From contig JAWKUA010000017.1 in assembly GCA_041398785.1 (NCBI GenBank), positions 1 through 64,000 on the forward strand: a stretch of 64,000 nt of DNA, read 5' to 3'. The DNA comes from Planctomycetaceae bacterium (lineage in GTDB: Bacteria > Planctomycetota > Planctomycetia > Planctomycetales > Planctomycetaceae). The notes under the pieces were generated by a model that did not search any database, was not told the origin of the DNA, and saw only the letters and a list, made by a program, of their open reading frames with translations. A program made the translations under genes and the position numbers. This document shows, piece by piece, positions 36,543 to 45,896 of the stretch; the first letter of the stretch is position 1; every line of letters begins with the position of its first letter.

Positions 36543-37631
36543 TCAGCGTTCTTCCGTACCGTCAGCATCCGGCTGAGACGGGGCGTCGGCGGCGTCCGGC
36601 GGACTGCTTTCCGTTTCTGATTCGCCAGTCGGCGACTCCGGTTGTTCGCCGGGAGTCCACGCTCCTTCGTCGTAACGTTTCCAGAAATCCGCGGCGGCAA
36701 ACTGCTGAGTTTCGGATTCGAGACCGTTGGAGACCCAGACCTGGGACAGCGTCGGCATATTCCGCAGGACGTCGATGCCGGATGTCACTTTGCCCGGAGT
36801 GATCGAAATCCTCTCCAGCGACAGGTCCTTCAGAATGCTGACGTCCTGCAGCGGCGTGCCGGAAATGTTCAGCCGTTTCAGCGACGTCATGGCGGCGACG
36901 ATGCTGAAATCGGAAAGCTGCACGTCTTCCAGGTCCAGGCTGACCAGCCGCATGTTCTTCAGCGGCGAAGCATCGGTGACCTGAGTTCCCGGAATCCACA
37001 GTGTCTCCAGCGGCATTCCTTCCACGACGGACAGATCACTGACCGGGACATTCATCAGGTTCAATTGCTTCAGCGGCATTCCCTTCAGCACCGACAGGTC
37101 TTTGACTTTTGTGTTCTGCAGAAACAGCAGTTCCAGTTCCATGCCTGCCAGCGGGCTGATGTCCTCGACCGACGTGTCCTCCAGAATCAGCCGTTTCAGC
37201 GGCATGCCCTTCAGCGGAGTCAGATCGCTGATCGCTTTGCACGCGCCCAGGTCGAGAGCTCGCAGCGGCAGCCCGGCAAGCGGTTCAATCGTTTTGGTTC
37301 CCGACTGAAACAGATCCGCTTCGACGAAGTCATTACCGACGCGCCGGAACGCAGCCCGCTCGTTGGCTCGCAGTTGCCGTCGCAGATCGTCGGCTGTCGG
37401 GACATCGGGAACCGACGACGCTTCCGCGGACTTGATCGGCGGCGGAGTCTCCGTCTTCGGTTTCGATTCCGACGTGCAGCCGGCGAACATCAGCGCCAGA
37501 GTCGCCACAGTCATCGCGACGCCGAATATTCCGCCCGGAGTGAATCCGTCGAAGCGGTGCGTACGCGAGAGTGTGTTCGAACACCCGGATCGTCCGCTCC
37601 GGAACGCGAAACTTCGGACAGTAAAATTCAT
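36543..37631 (-). CDS. Leucine-rich-repeat lipoprotein
   Basis: 362 residues. Start ATG 37631 overlaps the murD stop (ATGA), so it is coupled to murD. A lipobox LMFAGC (Cys at about residue 52, or 13 if translation starts at the internal ATG 37514) predicts an envelope-anchored lipoprotein. After a Pro-rich linker come about nine 22-24-residue leucine-rich repeats: PLRALDLGACKAISDLTPLKGM, then variants such as PLKRLILEDTSVEDISPLAGM. The C-terminal tail is acidic and low-complexity (GESETESSPPDAADAP). LRR lipoproteins of this shape are common in planctomycetes with unknown partners; protein-protein interaction at the envelope is the likely role. Confidence 0.85.
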   Translation of the reverse strand: MNFTVRSFAFRSGRSGCSNTLSRTHRFDGFTPGGIFGVAMTVATLALMFAGCTSESKPKTETPPPIKSAEASSVPDVPTADDLRRQLRANERAAFRRVGNDFVEADLFQSGTKTIEPLAGLPLRALDLGACKAISDLTPLKGMPLKRLILEDTSVEDISPLAGMELELLFLQNTKVKDLSVLKGMPLKQLNLMNVPVSDLSVVEGMPLETLWIPGTQVTDASPLKNMRLVSLDLEDVQLSDFSIVAAMTSLKRLNISGTPLQDVSILKDLSLERISITPGKVTSGIDVLRNMPTLSQVWVSNGLESETQQFAAADFWKRYDEGAWTPGEQPESPTGESETESSPPDAADAPSQPDADGTEER

Positions 37632-39130
37632 TGCCTGGACGTCCATTCTCGAGCCAGCAGTTCAAACTGTTCGCCGCGGTCTCGGTAGTCCCTGAACCAG
37701 CCGTAACTGGCACATCCGGGCGACAGCAGCACGATATCGCCTGGAACCGCAAGTGCAACCGCCTGAGCGAACGCGTGCGCGAAGTCCGTGGCAACGCGAA
37801 TCAGCGGCGTCGCCGGCACGCCGGGTTCGACAACGTCTGATGCAGCGGAACTTTCGGGATGCGCGGTCTCCAGCAGGCTGGCCAGCACCGCTGCCGTCTG
37901 ACCCATCAGCACGGCGGCTCGCGTGTGCTGCCGGATTGTGTCGGCCAGCGAAGTCAGATCCTGTCCCTTGTCGTAACCTCCTGCCAGGATCACGCAGTTC
38001 GGTCCGCAGACTTCCATCGCCGCGATGGCGGATTCCGGAGTCGTCGCGATGGAGTCGTTGAAAAACCTCAGGCCGCCACCTTCCGCAACCTGCTGCAGCC
38101 GGTGAGGCAGCGGCCGGAATGACTGCAGCCGACGGCCGATCGACGCGACGTTCGCTCCAAACTGCCACGCCGCACACGCCGCCGCCGCGATGTTCAGACG
38201 GTTGTGTCGTCCCGGAAGCTGGCTCGGGATAGCCAGACGCACAGCATCCTCGAAATCGCCGCGACGCAGGATCAACTGGCCTTCTTCCAGAAACGCCCCG
38301 TCTTCTCCGCTGTCGACAGTGCCGAACCGCATCGTCGTTCCACGCACGCGCCAGCCGTCTTCCGCCTGAAGTTCGTCGGGCAGCACAGCCTCGCTGTCAG
38401 ACGACTGATGCTTCAACAGCCGCTGCTTCGCGGTGAGATACGCGTCAACGGTGCCGTGCCATTCCAGATGGTTGGGAGCGAAGTTTGTCACGACGGCAAT
38501 CTGCGGAGCGAACCTCACGTCGCGAAGTTGTTCGAGCTGAAAGCTGCTCAGTTCCAGCACAACGATGTCGTTCGTCGTGATCTGATCAAGCGACATCAGC
38601 AGGCTAAGGCCGATGTTTCCTCCAAGCCACGCTCGACGAAATGTCCTGGCAGGCACCGTGAATGAAGCGTCGTCGCTGAGCGTTTCGTCGTCGTACCTTT
38701 CGTCGTGACTCAGCAGGTGGTGGATCAGAGCCGACGTGGTTGACTTGCCGTTACTTCCCGTCACGGCGATCACGGGAGCGGGATTGTGGCTCAGAAAGAG
38801 TTCGATTTCACTGGTGACGGTGATTCCGCGAGCACGACAGGCGGCGACCGCTTCATGATCCGGCCGAATCGCCGGGTTGACAACCAGCAGATCGCATTCG
38901 TCAAACGCGGCGGCCGGGTGTTCGCGAAGCCACAGATTTCGAATCGGCACGTCGGCAAGCTGCCGTAGCGAATCCGCCAGTTCGACTTCTCCGCGCAGAT
39001 CCGTCACGGACACGTCCGCGCCGCGAGCCGCCAGAAATCGCGCCGCCGCGACTCCACCTCCGAACGTGCCCAGTCCCATAATGGTGGCTCGCAGTCCGGC
39101 GCAGGACGGCAATGGCTTCAGGTCGTTCAT
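37628..39130 (-). CDS. murD: UDP-N-acetylmuramoyl-L-alanine--D-glutamate ligase
   Basis: 500 residues from ATG 39130. It adds D-Glu to UDP-MurNAc-L-Ala in peptidoglycan precursor synthesis, in the cytosol. Visible: N-terminal Rossmann-like MGLGTFGGGVAAARFLAARG; ATP loop VIAVTGSNGKSTTSALIHHLL; ELSSFQLEQL; NFAPNHLEWHGTVDAYLTAKQRLL (carbamoylated-Lys region); GRHNRLNIAAAACAAW; FNDSIATTPESAIAAMEV; and ILAGGYDKGQDL. All are diagnostic of MurD. Slightly longer than the usual 440-460 residues because of extra segments near 170-185 and 430-450. Presence of murD shows this planctomycete retains the peptidoglycan pathway. Coupled downstream to the LRR lipoprotein. Confidence 0.95.
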   Translation of the reverse strand: MNDLKPLPSCAGLRATIMGLGTFGGGVAAARFLAARGADVSVTDLRGEVELADSLRQLADVPIRNLWLREHPAAAFDECDLLVVNPAIRPDHEAVAACRARGITVTSEIELFLSHNPAPVIAVTGSNGKSTTSALIHHLLSHDERYDDETLSDDASFTVPARTFRRAWLGGNIGLSLLMSLDQITTNDIVVLELSSFQLEQLRDVRFAPQIAVVTNFAPNHLEWHGTVDAYLTAKQRLLKHQSSDSEAVLPDELQAEDGWRVRGTTMRFGTVDSGEDGAFLEEGQLILRRGDFEDAVRLAIPSQLPGRHNRLNIAAAACAAWQFGANVASIGRRLQSFRPLPHRLQQVAEGGGLRFFNDSIATTPESAIAAMEVCGPNCVILAGGYDKGQDLTSLADTIRQHTRAAVLMGQTAAVLASLLETAHPESSAASDVVEPGVPATPLIRVATDFAHAFAQAVALAVPGDIVLLSPGCASYGWFRDYRDRGEQFELLAREWTSRQ

Positions 39131-39260
39131 GGATGCGGATTGAGGTTTAGTGGCGGTCTGATATCGTGCCGATCGCACCGTTCATCGAATCGATGCCATG
39201 CGATCCTGCTGCCAGGACGTCACTGTAATCTCAACAGCGGTTGTCCGTCTGGAGAAGTTT

Positions 39261-41315
39261 ATGCCGAACTCCTTTCTGGGAATGCACACTGCCGACTGGT
39301 TGGTTTTGGGCGGATACTTTCTGCTGATCCTGATCATCGGCCTGTGGTCGTCACGGAAGGTTCATGACGTTGCCGACTTCTTCATGGGCGGCAGGCGGTT
39401 TGGCAAAGTCTTCATGATGTTCTTTGCCTTCGGATCGGGCACCAGCAGCGAACAGGCGATCAGCGTGGTGGCCGGCACGTGGCGAGCCGGGCTGGCGGGA
39501 ATCTGGTGGCAGTTTCTGTGGCTGCCGGCGACTCCGTTCTACTGGATCATTGCTCCGATGCTGCGCCGCATCCGGGCGCTGACGACGGCCGACTTCTTTC
39601 AGGCTCGCTTCAGTCCCGGCACCGCCGTGCTGTATTCCGTGTACGGCATCATCATTTCCATCGTGTTCATCGCGGGAGCCCTGTACAGCAGCGGCAAGAT
39701 GATCAACGCTCTGACCGGTAACGCTCTGGATGAAATGGCGGCCAGGATCAACATCGAAGTTCCGGTGTTCAAGCTGGAACGCGTTCCAGTTCCCGGTGCC
39801 GCGCCGCCCGCGGCCGCTGATCCTGCAGTTGATCCTGCAGTTGATGGCGCCGCCGCTGATGTTCCCGCCGTGACGACTCTGCAGCCGCGTATCGAATGGC
39901 GACTGCTGGCCGGCTATGAATACGCGATCCTGGCGATGACTGTATTGTTCGTGACGTATGGCATGGCCGGTGGTCTCGGCGCCGCCATCATCACAGACTT
40001 CATCCAGGGAGTGCTGACGATCGCGTTCTCGATCCTGCTGCTGCCGTTTGTGTTTCATGAAATCGGAGGGTTTGGAGCCCTGCATCAGACCGCGGGACTG
40101 AAGAAGGGCATGTTCGATTTTGTAGCTACACTGGATGTCGCCAAAGAACTGGGACAGGAACCCATCACGCTGTTCTACGTCTTCACGCTTTCCGCAACGG
40201 CGCTGGCGGGCATCATCGTGCAGCCACACATCATGGGCGTCTGCGGAGCCGGCAAGACGGAATTCGAAGGCCGTTTCGGTTTCACCTTCGGCAACTTTCT
40301 GAAGCGTCTGTGTACCGTTGCGTGGACGTTTACGGGGCTGGCCTGCATCGCGTGGTATCTGGGATCGTCCAGCCCGCTGCTGACTTCGGGCAACCCGGAA
40401 GAGGCCGCTTTGCACGCCGCTTTGACAGAACGCGCCGCGGGAAACCTGGACGCTTTGCCGCCCGAACGCATCAACGAACTGAAGACGATCGACAAGGATT
40501 TCGCTGACCAGCTCTTTGGTCGAGCGGCCTACGACATTCTGCCGCGAGTTTCCCCGGGGCTGATTGGTCTGCTGATGGCATCGCTGCTGGCGGCCGTGAT
40601 GAGCACCAGTGATGCGCAGATGGTGGTTTCCAGCGGTTTGTTTACCGAAAACATTTATCGACGATACCTGGTGACGACGCGTTCCGAACGGCACTACGTC
40701 TGGGTGGGCCGTCTGGCCGGTCTGGTCATTGTGGCAATGGCTCTGATTCTGCAGGCAACGTTTACCGACGTCATCCATGCCCTGCAGATCATCATCAAGA
40801 CGCCGGCGGCAATCGGCGTCAGCATGTGGTTCGGCATTGTCTGGAAGCGATGGAACACCATGGCCGTCTGGCTGTCGACTCTGGCGGCGGCGCTGACATG
40901 GGTGCTGGTTGTCTGGTACCCGCAGACCATCGCTTCCGTCCTTCCCGACGCCGCCCGTGATTCCGTGTTTCGCATGACCGAATCGGGGCTTGTGATGACC
41001 GATGCCTGGGTCAACATGAGTTACCTGTCGGCCGGAATCATCGTCGGCGTGATTGTGTCGCTGCTGACGCCGCAGCAGACGGACGAGCAACTGGAACGGT
41101 TCTTCACGCTGTTGAGAACGCCGGTGCGGGCCGACGAAGCCGACGCCGCTCCGTGCGTCGTACCGTACAACAACGACGTTCGCGAACCGGTCATTCAGTT
41201 CTCCGGCTTTCAGTTTCCCCGCCCGACGCTGCTGGGCGCCGGGGGATTTATCGCCGCGTGGATACTGGTCTTCGCAATTATTCAGATGACCAAATGGCTC
41301 AGCACGGTGGTCTGA
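39261..41315 (+). CDS. Sodium:solute symporter family transporter
   Basis: 684 residues from ATG 39261 with GGAG 8 bases upstream; an in-frame ATG at 39198 is rejected. About 13 membrane segments. SSS-family features include DWLVLGGYFLLILIIGLWSSRKV, DFFMGGRRFGKVFMMFFAFGSGTSSEQ (the unwound TM1-2 region) and the sodium-site segment SLLAAVMSTSDAQMVVSSGLFTENIYRRYL in the eighth core helix. An extramembrane loop at about 170-215 contains two in-frame DPAVDPAVD repeats. C-terminal cytosolic region, then a last TM (WILVFAIIQMTKWL). The substrate is not predictable; it faces murD divergently. Confidence 0.9.
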   Translation: MPNSFLGMHTADWLVLGGYFLLILIIGLWSSRKVHDVADFFMGGRRFGKVFMMFFAFGSGTSSEQAISVVAGTWRAGLAGIWWQFLWLPATPFYWIIAPMLRRIRALTTADFFQARFSPGTAVLYSVYGIIISIVFIAGALYSSGKMINALTGNALDEMAARINIEVPVFKLERVPVPGAAPPAAADPAVDPAVDGAAADVPAVTTLQPRIEWRLLAGYEYAILAMTVLFVTYGMAGGLGAAIITDFIQGVLTIAFSILLLPFVFHEIGGFGALHQTAGLKKGMFDFVATLDVAKELGQEPITLFYVFTLSATALAGIIVQPHIMGVCGAGKTEFEGRFGFTFGNFLKRLCTVAWTFTGLACIAWYLGSSSPLLTSGNPEEAALHAALTERAAGNLDALPPERINELKTIDKDFADQLFGRAAYDILPRVSPGLIGLLMASLLAAVMSTSDAQMVVSSGLFTENIYRRYLVTTRSERHYVWVGRLAGLVIVAMALILQATFTDVIHALQIIIKTPAAIGVSMWFGIVWKRWNTMAVWLSTLAAALTWVLVVWYPQTIASVLPDAARDSVFRMTESGLVMTDAWVNMSYLSAGIIVGVIVSLLTPQQTDEQLERFFTLLRTPVRADEADAAPCVVPYNNDVREPVIQFSGFQFPRPTLLGAGGFIAAWILVFAIIQMTKWLSTVV

Positions 41316-41553
41316 AACCGGCCTGTGGCATCGTGGTGTCGTGCTCACGGAACGCCTGACGCGCGACCGGACCGCGCCCACGTATCGCTCCGCTCGTGCA
41401 GCCGCTGCGCCGGGAGTGTTGGATGCGCGGATGAAGTGCCGACCTGGAAGTGTTCCGGGCAGCATGCATTTCGAAGCCGGTTCGCTGGCAGAACGTCAAT
41501 GTATACCCCGAGCGGGGCAAATTGAGGTATTCTGGCTCGCGGCATGGAAAGGT

Positions 41554-41583
41554 GCGAAAAGTATCAGCGTTCGCCGCGGCCAG
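41554..41583. repeat. Isolated 30-bp module of family A flank, inverted
   Basis: GCGAAAAGTATCAGCGTTCG followed by CCGCGGCCAG matches, with three substitutions, the reverse complement of the inner borders of the repeats at 6033 and 35052. Here it stands alone, 26 bp before an ATG at 41610. Elsewhere in the gene-free stretch 41316-42099 I see only GC-rich repeat debris (for example 41375-41415, similar to 22722-22779). Confidence 0.6.
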
Positions 41584-42099
41584 TATAAATCGTCCAGGCG
41601 AATGTTCCGATGCCGGACGACGGCAACACAAAACGGCGGGCCGGGGCGGCTGGCGGAACCCCGGAGTGTCATCAAGCTGAATCCAGCCGACACCGCCCTG
41701 ACGACAGCGATGCCAGCGCCGTTTTCTTTGCGGCAGAATTCGCTTCTCGCCGACGCGGCGGATTGTCCTGCGGCTGCGGGACTTACGGCCGGACCGCGAA
41801 ATGTCGGCACGACCGGCAGGTTCGGCATCTGGTGTGCAATGTCATGGTCTTGTCAGCAACGATCCGGCACAAAGTCACGGACTTTGTAAGGATCGGAATG
41901 TCCGGCGAGTCGGAAGCTGAGAGACAGATTGCTGAAAGAAGCTGCCGACTCGCTGAAATTCACGGCAAACCACGGCCGACGGTTTGTCGCTGACAACCCC
42001 GCTTCGATTCATGGTGGCAAGTTTGGAACTTCCTCGCGTGAACCCCTCTCTTTCTCCGAATGTCCCTCCCCGCAAGAGAACACCCGAAAGGAATCTGAC

Positions 42100-42303
42100 A
42101 TGTCACTGTCAAGCGCCACTCTTGAACGCGATCTGCTGGAAACTGCCGCCGGGCAGGCGGTTTATGACGCTCTGATTCAGGCCAATGTGAACCTGAAAAC
42201 CGTGCCGCTGGAGATGGTGAAGCGGATGCTGGTCGCCGAGTGCCGGTTTCGTCTAAGCGTTGGAAGCAGCAACTTCCAACCTCTGGTCGCCGCATGTTCG
42301 TAG
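42100..42303 (+). CDS. Small hypothetical protein, 67 residues
   Basis: ATG 42100 with an AAAGGA ribosome site 8 bases upstream; the longer in-frame start at 41929 is rejected. MSLSSATLERDLLETAAGQA then VYDALIQANVNLKTVPLEMV and KRMLVAECRFRL are predicted helical with heptad-like spacing; the tail is polar. No family recognised. It stands alone between the symporter and the exopolysaccharide operon, which ends convergently at 42455. Confidence 0.6.
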   Translation: MSLSSATLERDLLETAAGQAVYDALIQANVNLKTVPLEMVKRMLVAECRFRLSVGSSNFQPLVAACS

Positions 42304-42454
42304 GTTGATCTGCACGCCGCTGCGGCTGACGTGTCGCGGGGAATCGTGCAACACGGGGCCGGCGGCGAGACGATTCGGCGAACATACTCATGATCGCTTC
42401 GCCGCCGACTCGCAGCAGGCGAACCGGCACAACCGTCACCGCTGAATCACCGGC

Positions 42455-43738
42455 CTACCAGCGCCATGTCGCGCTGCGGACGTGAGCCGGTACGAAGTTG
42501 TCGTCGCCGGAATCGCGGAACAGGATTTCTCTGGTCAGCGCGTACACGTCTACGGCCTTCAGATACACCTGAAACAGCGGATAGAACGGCAGCACCAGCG
42601 ACAGAGCCAGATCGTGCTTCAGGCGGTCGGAGTAATACAGCAGCGTCAGTGCCTGCAGCAGCTCCACGCACAGGCCGCAGCAGTAAAGCAGCGCCAGCAG
42701 ATTCAGCGGACCGCCGGGAAACAGCAGCACGATCCAGACACCGTACAGCCAGAACGTATAGACGGCGACGACGTTAAAGAACCAGCGTTCCATCATCAGG
42801 CAGAAGTCGGACCACCGGAAGTTGCGGCTCCAGGGAAATCCCATGTCCTGGTGCTTTCGGCATTCAAACGTAATGACGGTTCGATCCCAGCGGCACCGCT
42901 GTTTGAACAACCGGAACCAGGATCTCGGAACGTTGGTAAAGCAGTTGGCGTACGAAGCGACTGCGATCTTCATCCCGGCTTTTCGCAGTCTCAGAGCGAT
43001 GTCACCGTCTTCGCCCGGACCGACGTCCCAGCCGCCCAGTTGTTTCAGCGCACTCGCTCGGAAGGCTCCGAAGGCGCCGGACACAATGCCCAGCAGTCCC
43101 AGCCGTCCGCGCAACATGCGGCTGACGAAGATCGTCTGCCGATATTCGTAGGCCTGAAGCCAGGTGGCCAGGTTGGTGAACGGATTCCATGCCAGCACGG
43201 TTCCGGCGACCGCGGCGATGTTCGGGTCCTTCATCGGCTGAACGAGTTCCAGCAGGGATGAATCGGAAAGCCGGGAGTCCGCGTCGACGGTGACGATGAT
43301 TTCGGCCGTCGCGAGTCTCAGGCCATGATTCAGCGCCGACGACTTTCCGCCGCGAATCAGCCGCCGAACAACCGTGATTCCGTCGCGGCCTTCGGCAAAC
43401 GACTGAGCGGCCTGCGCCATCCCGTCAGTGGAACCGTCGTCGACGACAACCATTTCCAGGCGAGGATAGCGTCCCCACACTGACTTCATGGTTTCCACAA
43501 TCGTGCGGGCTTCGTTGTGGCCGGCGATCAGAACGCAGACAGTCGGGAAGTAGTCGTACTTCGTGGCGTGCGGTCCGGGCAGGCAGGATTTCCAGCCGTT
43601 GCGGATTACGTCCCAGACAGCCATGACCAGCGCGCTGAAGGCGTAACGCGGTGCATCGATCAGCAGCAGAATGCCAAGCACGGCGATCAGCTCGTCGCTG
43701 CGCAGACTGCGGACCCAGTTCATCCATTCGATCAGCAT
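42455..43738 (-). CDS. Processive family 2 glycosyltransferase (exopolysaccharide synthase type)
   Basis: 427 residues from ATG 43738 (MLIEWMNW); another ATG lies 9 bp upstream. Topology of BcsA/PgaC/Alg8: N-terminal membrane segment (about 15-40), cytosolic GT-A domain, and three to four C-terminal segments (about 300-390). Catalytic motifs are complete: VVVDDGSTD, VTVDADSRL (DxD), GGWDVGPGEDGD (acceptor Asp, ED) and KQRCRWDR (QxxRW). It should polymerise a nucleotide-sugar into a polysaccharide and thread it through the membrane. Last gene of the minus-strand group HlyD, receiver/zinc-ribbon, GGDEF, GT2, which points to c-di-GMP control as in alginate or PNAG synthesis. No PilZ domain is present. 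The product sugar is unknown. Confidence 0.9.
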   Translation of the reverse strand: MLIEWMNWVRSLRSDELIAVLGILLLIDAPRYAFSALVMAVWDVIRNGWKSCLPGPHATKYDYFPTVCVLIAGHNEARTIVETMKSVWGRYPRLEMVVVDDGSTDGMAQAAQSFAEGRDGITVVRRLIRGGKSSALNHGLRLATAEIIVTVDADSRLSDSSLLELVQPMKDPNIAAVAGTVLAWNPFTNLATWLQAYEYRQTIFVSRMLRGRLGLLGIVSGAFGAFRASALKQLGGWDVGPGEDGDIALRLRKAGMKIAVASYANCFTNVPRSWFRLFKQRCRWDRTVITFECRKHQDMGFPWSRNFRWSDFCLMMERWFFNVVAVYTFWLYGVWIVLLFPGGPLNLLALLYCCGLCVELLQALTLLYYSDRLKHDLALSLVLPFYPLFQVYLKAVDVYALTREILFRDSGDDNFVPAHVRSATWRW

Positions 43739-43778
43739 AGCGGGCATCCTGAGTGAGCTGTCCGGCCGCCGGCTTCGA

Positions 43779-44771
43779 TCAACGATAGTTGCCGCCGGTC
43801 TGCAGTGACGAATCGCGAAGCGGGAGCGTATTCAGCAGCTCCGCGCCGATTTCCGTGGTGAATGAACAATCGCGACCGGACCGCTTAGCCACGTACAGAC
43901 ACTCGTCTGCGTGTTCGACAATTTCTTCGGGACCATCCACCGGGCTGAAGTGGTGAACCACGCAGGCTCCAATGGACAGCGTTGGTATCGGCAGTTCCGG
44001 CGGACTGTCGTTCTGCAGGTTTCTGAGAGTGTCCTGCAGCTTTCGCATCGCGGGTTCAATTTCCCCCGGCCGGAATCCGCAGCACACCGCGGAGAACTCA
44101 TCGCCACCGTACCGCGCAACCATGTCGTACGATCGCAGTGTTCGCCGCAGCACTTTGCCGACGGCTCGCAGCGCGAAGTCTCCCGCGGCATGGCCGCAGC
44201 GGTCGTTAATAGCTTTGAAATGATCCAGATCAATCAGAATGACGGCCACGGAATCGCCGCATCGTTCGCAGCGATTGCATTCCGCTCGAAGATGCTGCTC
44301 AAAGGCCGTGCGGTTGGGAAGACCCGTCACGGTATCGCTCTGCGACAGCCGCAGCGTCTGGGCAATGGAACGCCAACTGATCAGCAGATCGTCGTCGGTC
44401 ACCAGTGCCAGCAGGCGTCCGTCTTCACTGACGGCCGTGCATTGTGACGGCAGTCCGGCTGCGCGAGCATCGGCCGACAACCCGCAACTGCGATTGCTCA
44501 GCGATTCCAGGCGATTGTCCAGCAGTGCTTCGACAGGCATGCTGAGCCACTGCCGGCGTTCGACCGGATTCTCCGATGCGATGCGGCCGGACAGTTCGCG
44601 GGTCGACAGGACACCCAGCGGATTTCCCTGTTCATCGATCACAAACAGAAACGGATGGTGCTGCAGATCGTTACGGCTGCTCAGTTCCGACAGGCGCACT
44701 CCGGCCTGCACGCAGTGAGGCTGAAACGGCAGCGCTTCGCCCACATTCAGTTGAGATTCATAATGCAGCAT
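43779..44771 (-). CDS. CBS-like domain diguanylate cyclase (GGDEF)
   Basis: 330 residues from ATG 44771 (a non-ATG start at 44789 is also possible). Residues about 15-150 look like a CBS pair (HPFLFVIDEQGNPLGVLSTREL; CTAVSEDGRLLALVTDDDLL), a ligand-sensing module. The GGDEF domain (about 165-315) is intact: TGLPNRTAFEQHL, DLDHFKAINDRCGHAAGD, and active-site GGDEF in RYGGDEFS. The inhibitory I-site RSYD stands five residues before GGDEF, so product feedback is expected. It makes c-di-GMP from GTP in the cytosol. It is encoded between a regulatory zinc-ribbon protein and the GT2 synthase, which are probable beneficiaries of its product. Confidence 0.92.
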   Translation of the reverse strand: MLHYESQLNVGEALPFQPHCVQAGVRLSELSSRNDLQHHPFLFVIDEQGNPLGVLSTRELSGRIASENPVERRQWLSMPVEALLDNRLESLSNRSCGLSADARAAGLPSQCTAVSEDGRLLALVTDDDLLISWRSIAQTLRLSQSDTVTGLPNRTAFEQHLRAECNRCERCGDSVAVILIDLDHFKAINDRCGHAAGDFALRAVGKVLRRTLRSYDMVARYGGDEFSAVCCGFRPGEIEPAMRKLQDTLRNLQNDSPPELPIPTLSIGACVVHHFSPVDGPEEIVEHADECLYVAKRSGRDCSFTTEIGAELLNTLPLRDSSLQTGGNYR

Positions 44772-44826
44772 CGGAGTTCTCGCGATCAAATGTCACAACA
44801 CAACCGCCGGTTCGAAGAGTTCAGTA

Positions 44827-45816
44827 TCACGTCGCGGGGACCGCGGGTCGAGAGGCCGGACGATGAAACTGTGGCTGCTTCGGTTCGGATCGCGGAGCCC
44901 CGGTCGCACGCTGCAGCCGATAGCCGATCAGTTCATCCACAACGGCATCACAGGCCGCGAATCGGTGATCACAGGACAGGCAGTGCCCGATCAGTTCCGG
45001 CCGATTCACCGGAACGCGACAGTCCGAACAAATCAGTTCGCCGTCGACGTTTTCAAAGTCCGCTCCGGCAACCAGGCCGACCATTTTGCACTTGGGACAC
45101 GTCAGCTCCTGACCGCGGCGGAATTCCGATTCCGGTCCGACGTGAGCACACGCGAAGTGATGAATCAGCCGGGCTCTTTCCGTCAGCCCGCAGCCGCAGT
45201 TGCGGCAGCCGAGACGAAATGTCGGCACGCCGTGGCATTCGGGGCACAGCATGACTGTGTCCAGCGGAATCTTCGTCACGCGGGGATCGTTGTCCCACCG
45301 GCGTCTCTGCCCCGGAGTGATGTTGTGTGTCAGCCGCATGCTGGTGGGGTTGAATTCCGGGACGACGACAACCGTCTGCTGCGCGGCTCCGTTCTTCGCG
45401 GCGACTGAACCGGCAGCGTGAGACGCGTCGATGCGGCGTGACGTCGGTACGCCCGTTCCGGCGGCCCAGTTGCAAAGTTCCCGAACATCCATCGGAAACG
45501 TCAGCACGTCGTTCGCACCGGCGTCCAGAGCCGGACCACGCAGATTGTTCTGGTGACCGCCCAGTATCAGCAGCACCGGCAGTTGAGACGGCGCCTTCAC
45601 CAGCCGAATTCGTTCGCACAACCGGCGGCCGTCGATCTGTGATCCCGAATAACGAGCCACAACAAGAGAAATGGCCGGTTCGGTTCGCAGAAGGTGCCAG
45701 GCGTCACGATCATTCGTCGCCGTCGCGAAGCGAATGTTCGCAGACTGCAGAGCATCCGTAAGCGTCTGAAGGGAGCTTGTGTCGTCGTCGACGAGCAATA
45801 CAAATTGAGGGTTCAT
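44827..45816 (-). CDS. Degenerate receiver domain plus TackOD1-like zinc-ribbon regulator
   Basis: 329 residues from ATG 45816. Residues 1-120 fold like a response-regulator receiver: FVLLVDDDTSSLQTL retains the acidic Asp pair. The phosphoacceptor position is lost (ISLVVARYSGSQIDG, where LLDxxMP is expected), so it is a pseudo-receiver. Residues about 195-310 hold three Cys pairs: MLCPECHGVPTFRLGCRNCG, LTCPKCKMVG, ELICSDC and GHCLSCDHRF, with LIHHFACAHVGPE between them. This arrangement matches my memory of the TackOD1 output domain, found with receivers and cyclases near polysaccharide genes. It is encoded between the HlyD adaptor and the diguanylate cyclase. A zinc-dependent regulatory role is inferred. 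Confidence 0.75.
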   Translation of the reverse strand: MNPQFVLLVDDDTSSLQTLTDALQSANIRFATATNDRDAWHLLRTEPAISLVVARYSGSQIDGRRLCERIRLVKAPSQLPVLLILGGHQNNLRGPALDAGANDVLTFPMDVRELCNWAAGTGVPTSRRIDASHAAGSVAAKNGAAQQTVVVVPEFNPTSMRLTHNITPGQRRRWDNDPRVTKIPLDTVMLCPECHGVPTFRLGCRNCGCGLTERARLIHHFACAHVGPESEFRRGQELTCPKCKMVGLVAGADFENVDGELICSDCRVPVNRPELIGHCLSCDHRFAACDAVVDELIGYRLQRATGAPRSEPKQPQFHRPASRPAVPAT

Positions 45817-45896
45817 GATCGTTGCCTCCCGCACACGGCACGGGATCGGGGAAGGGAAACTGGCATCGAAAGCGTCCTGTGATCGCCGCGACACGA

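Noticed and set aside
41610..41993. 127-codon plus-strand frame with Cys-rich patch
   Set aside because: Not annotated as a gene because composition is erratic and no family fits; its only support is the 30-bp module upstream, reported as a finding.
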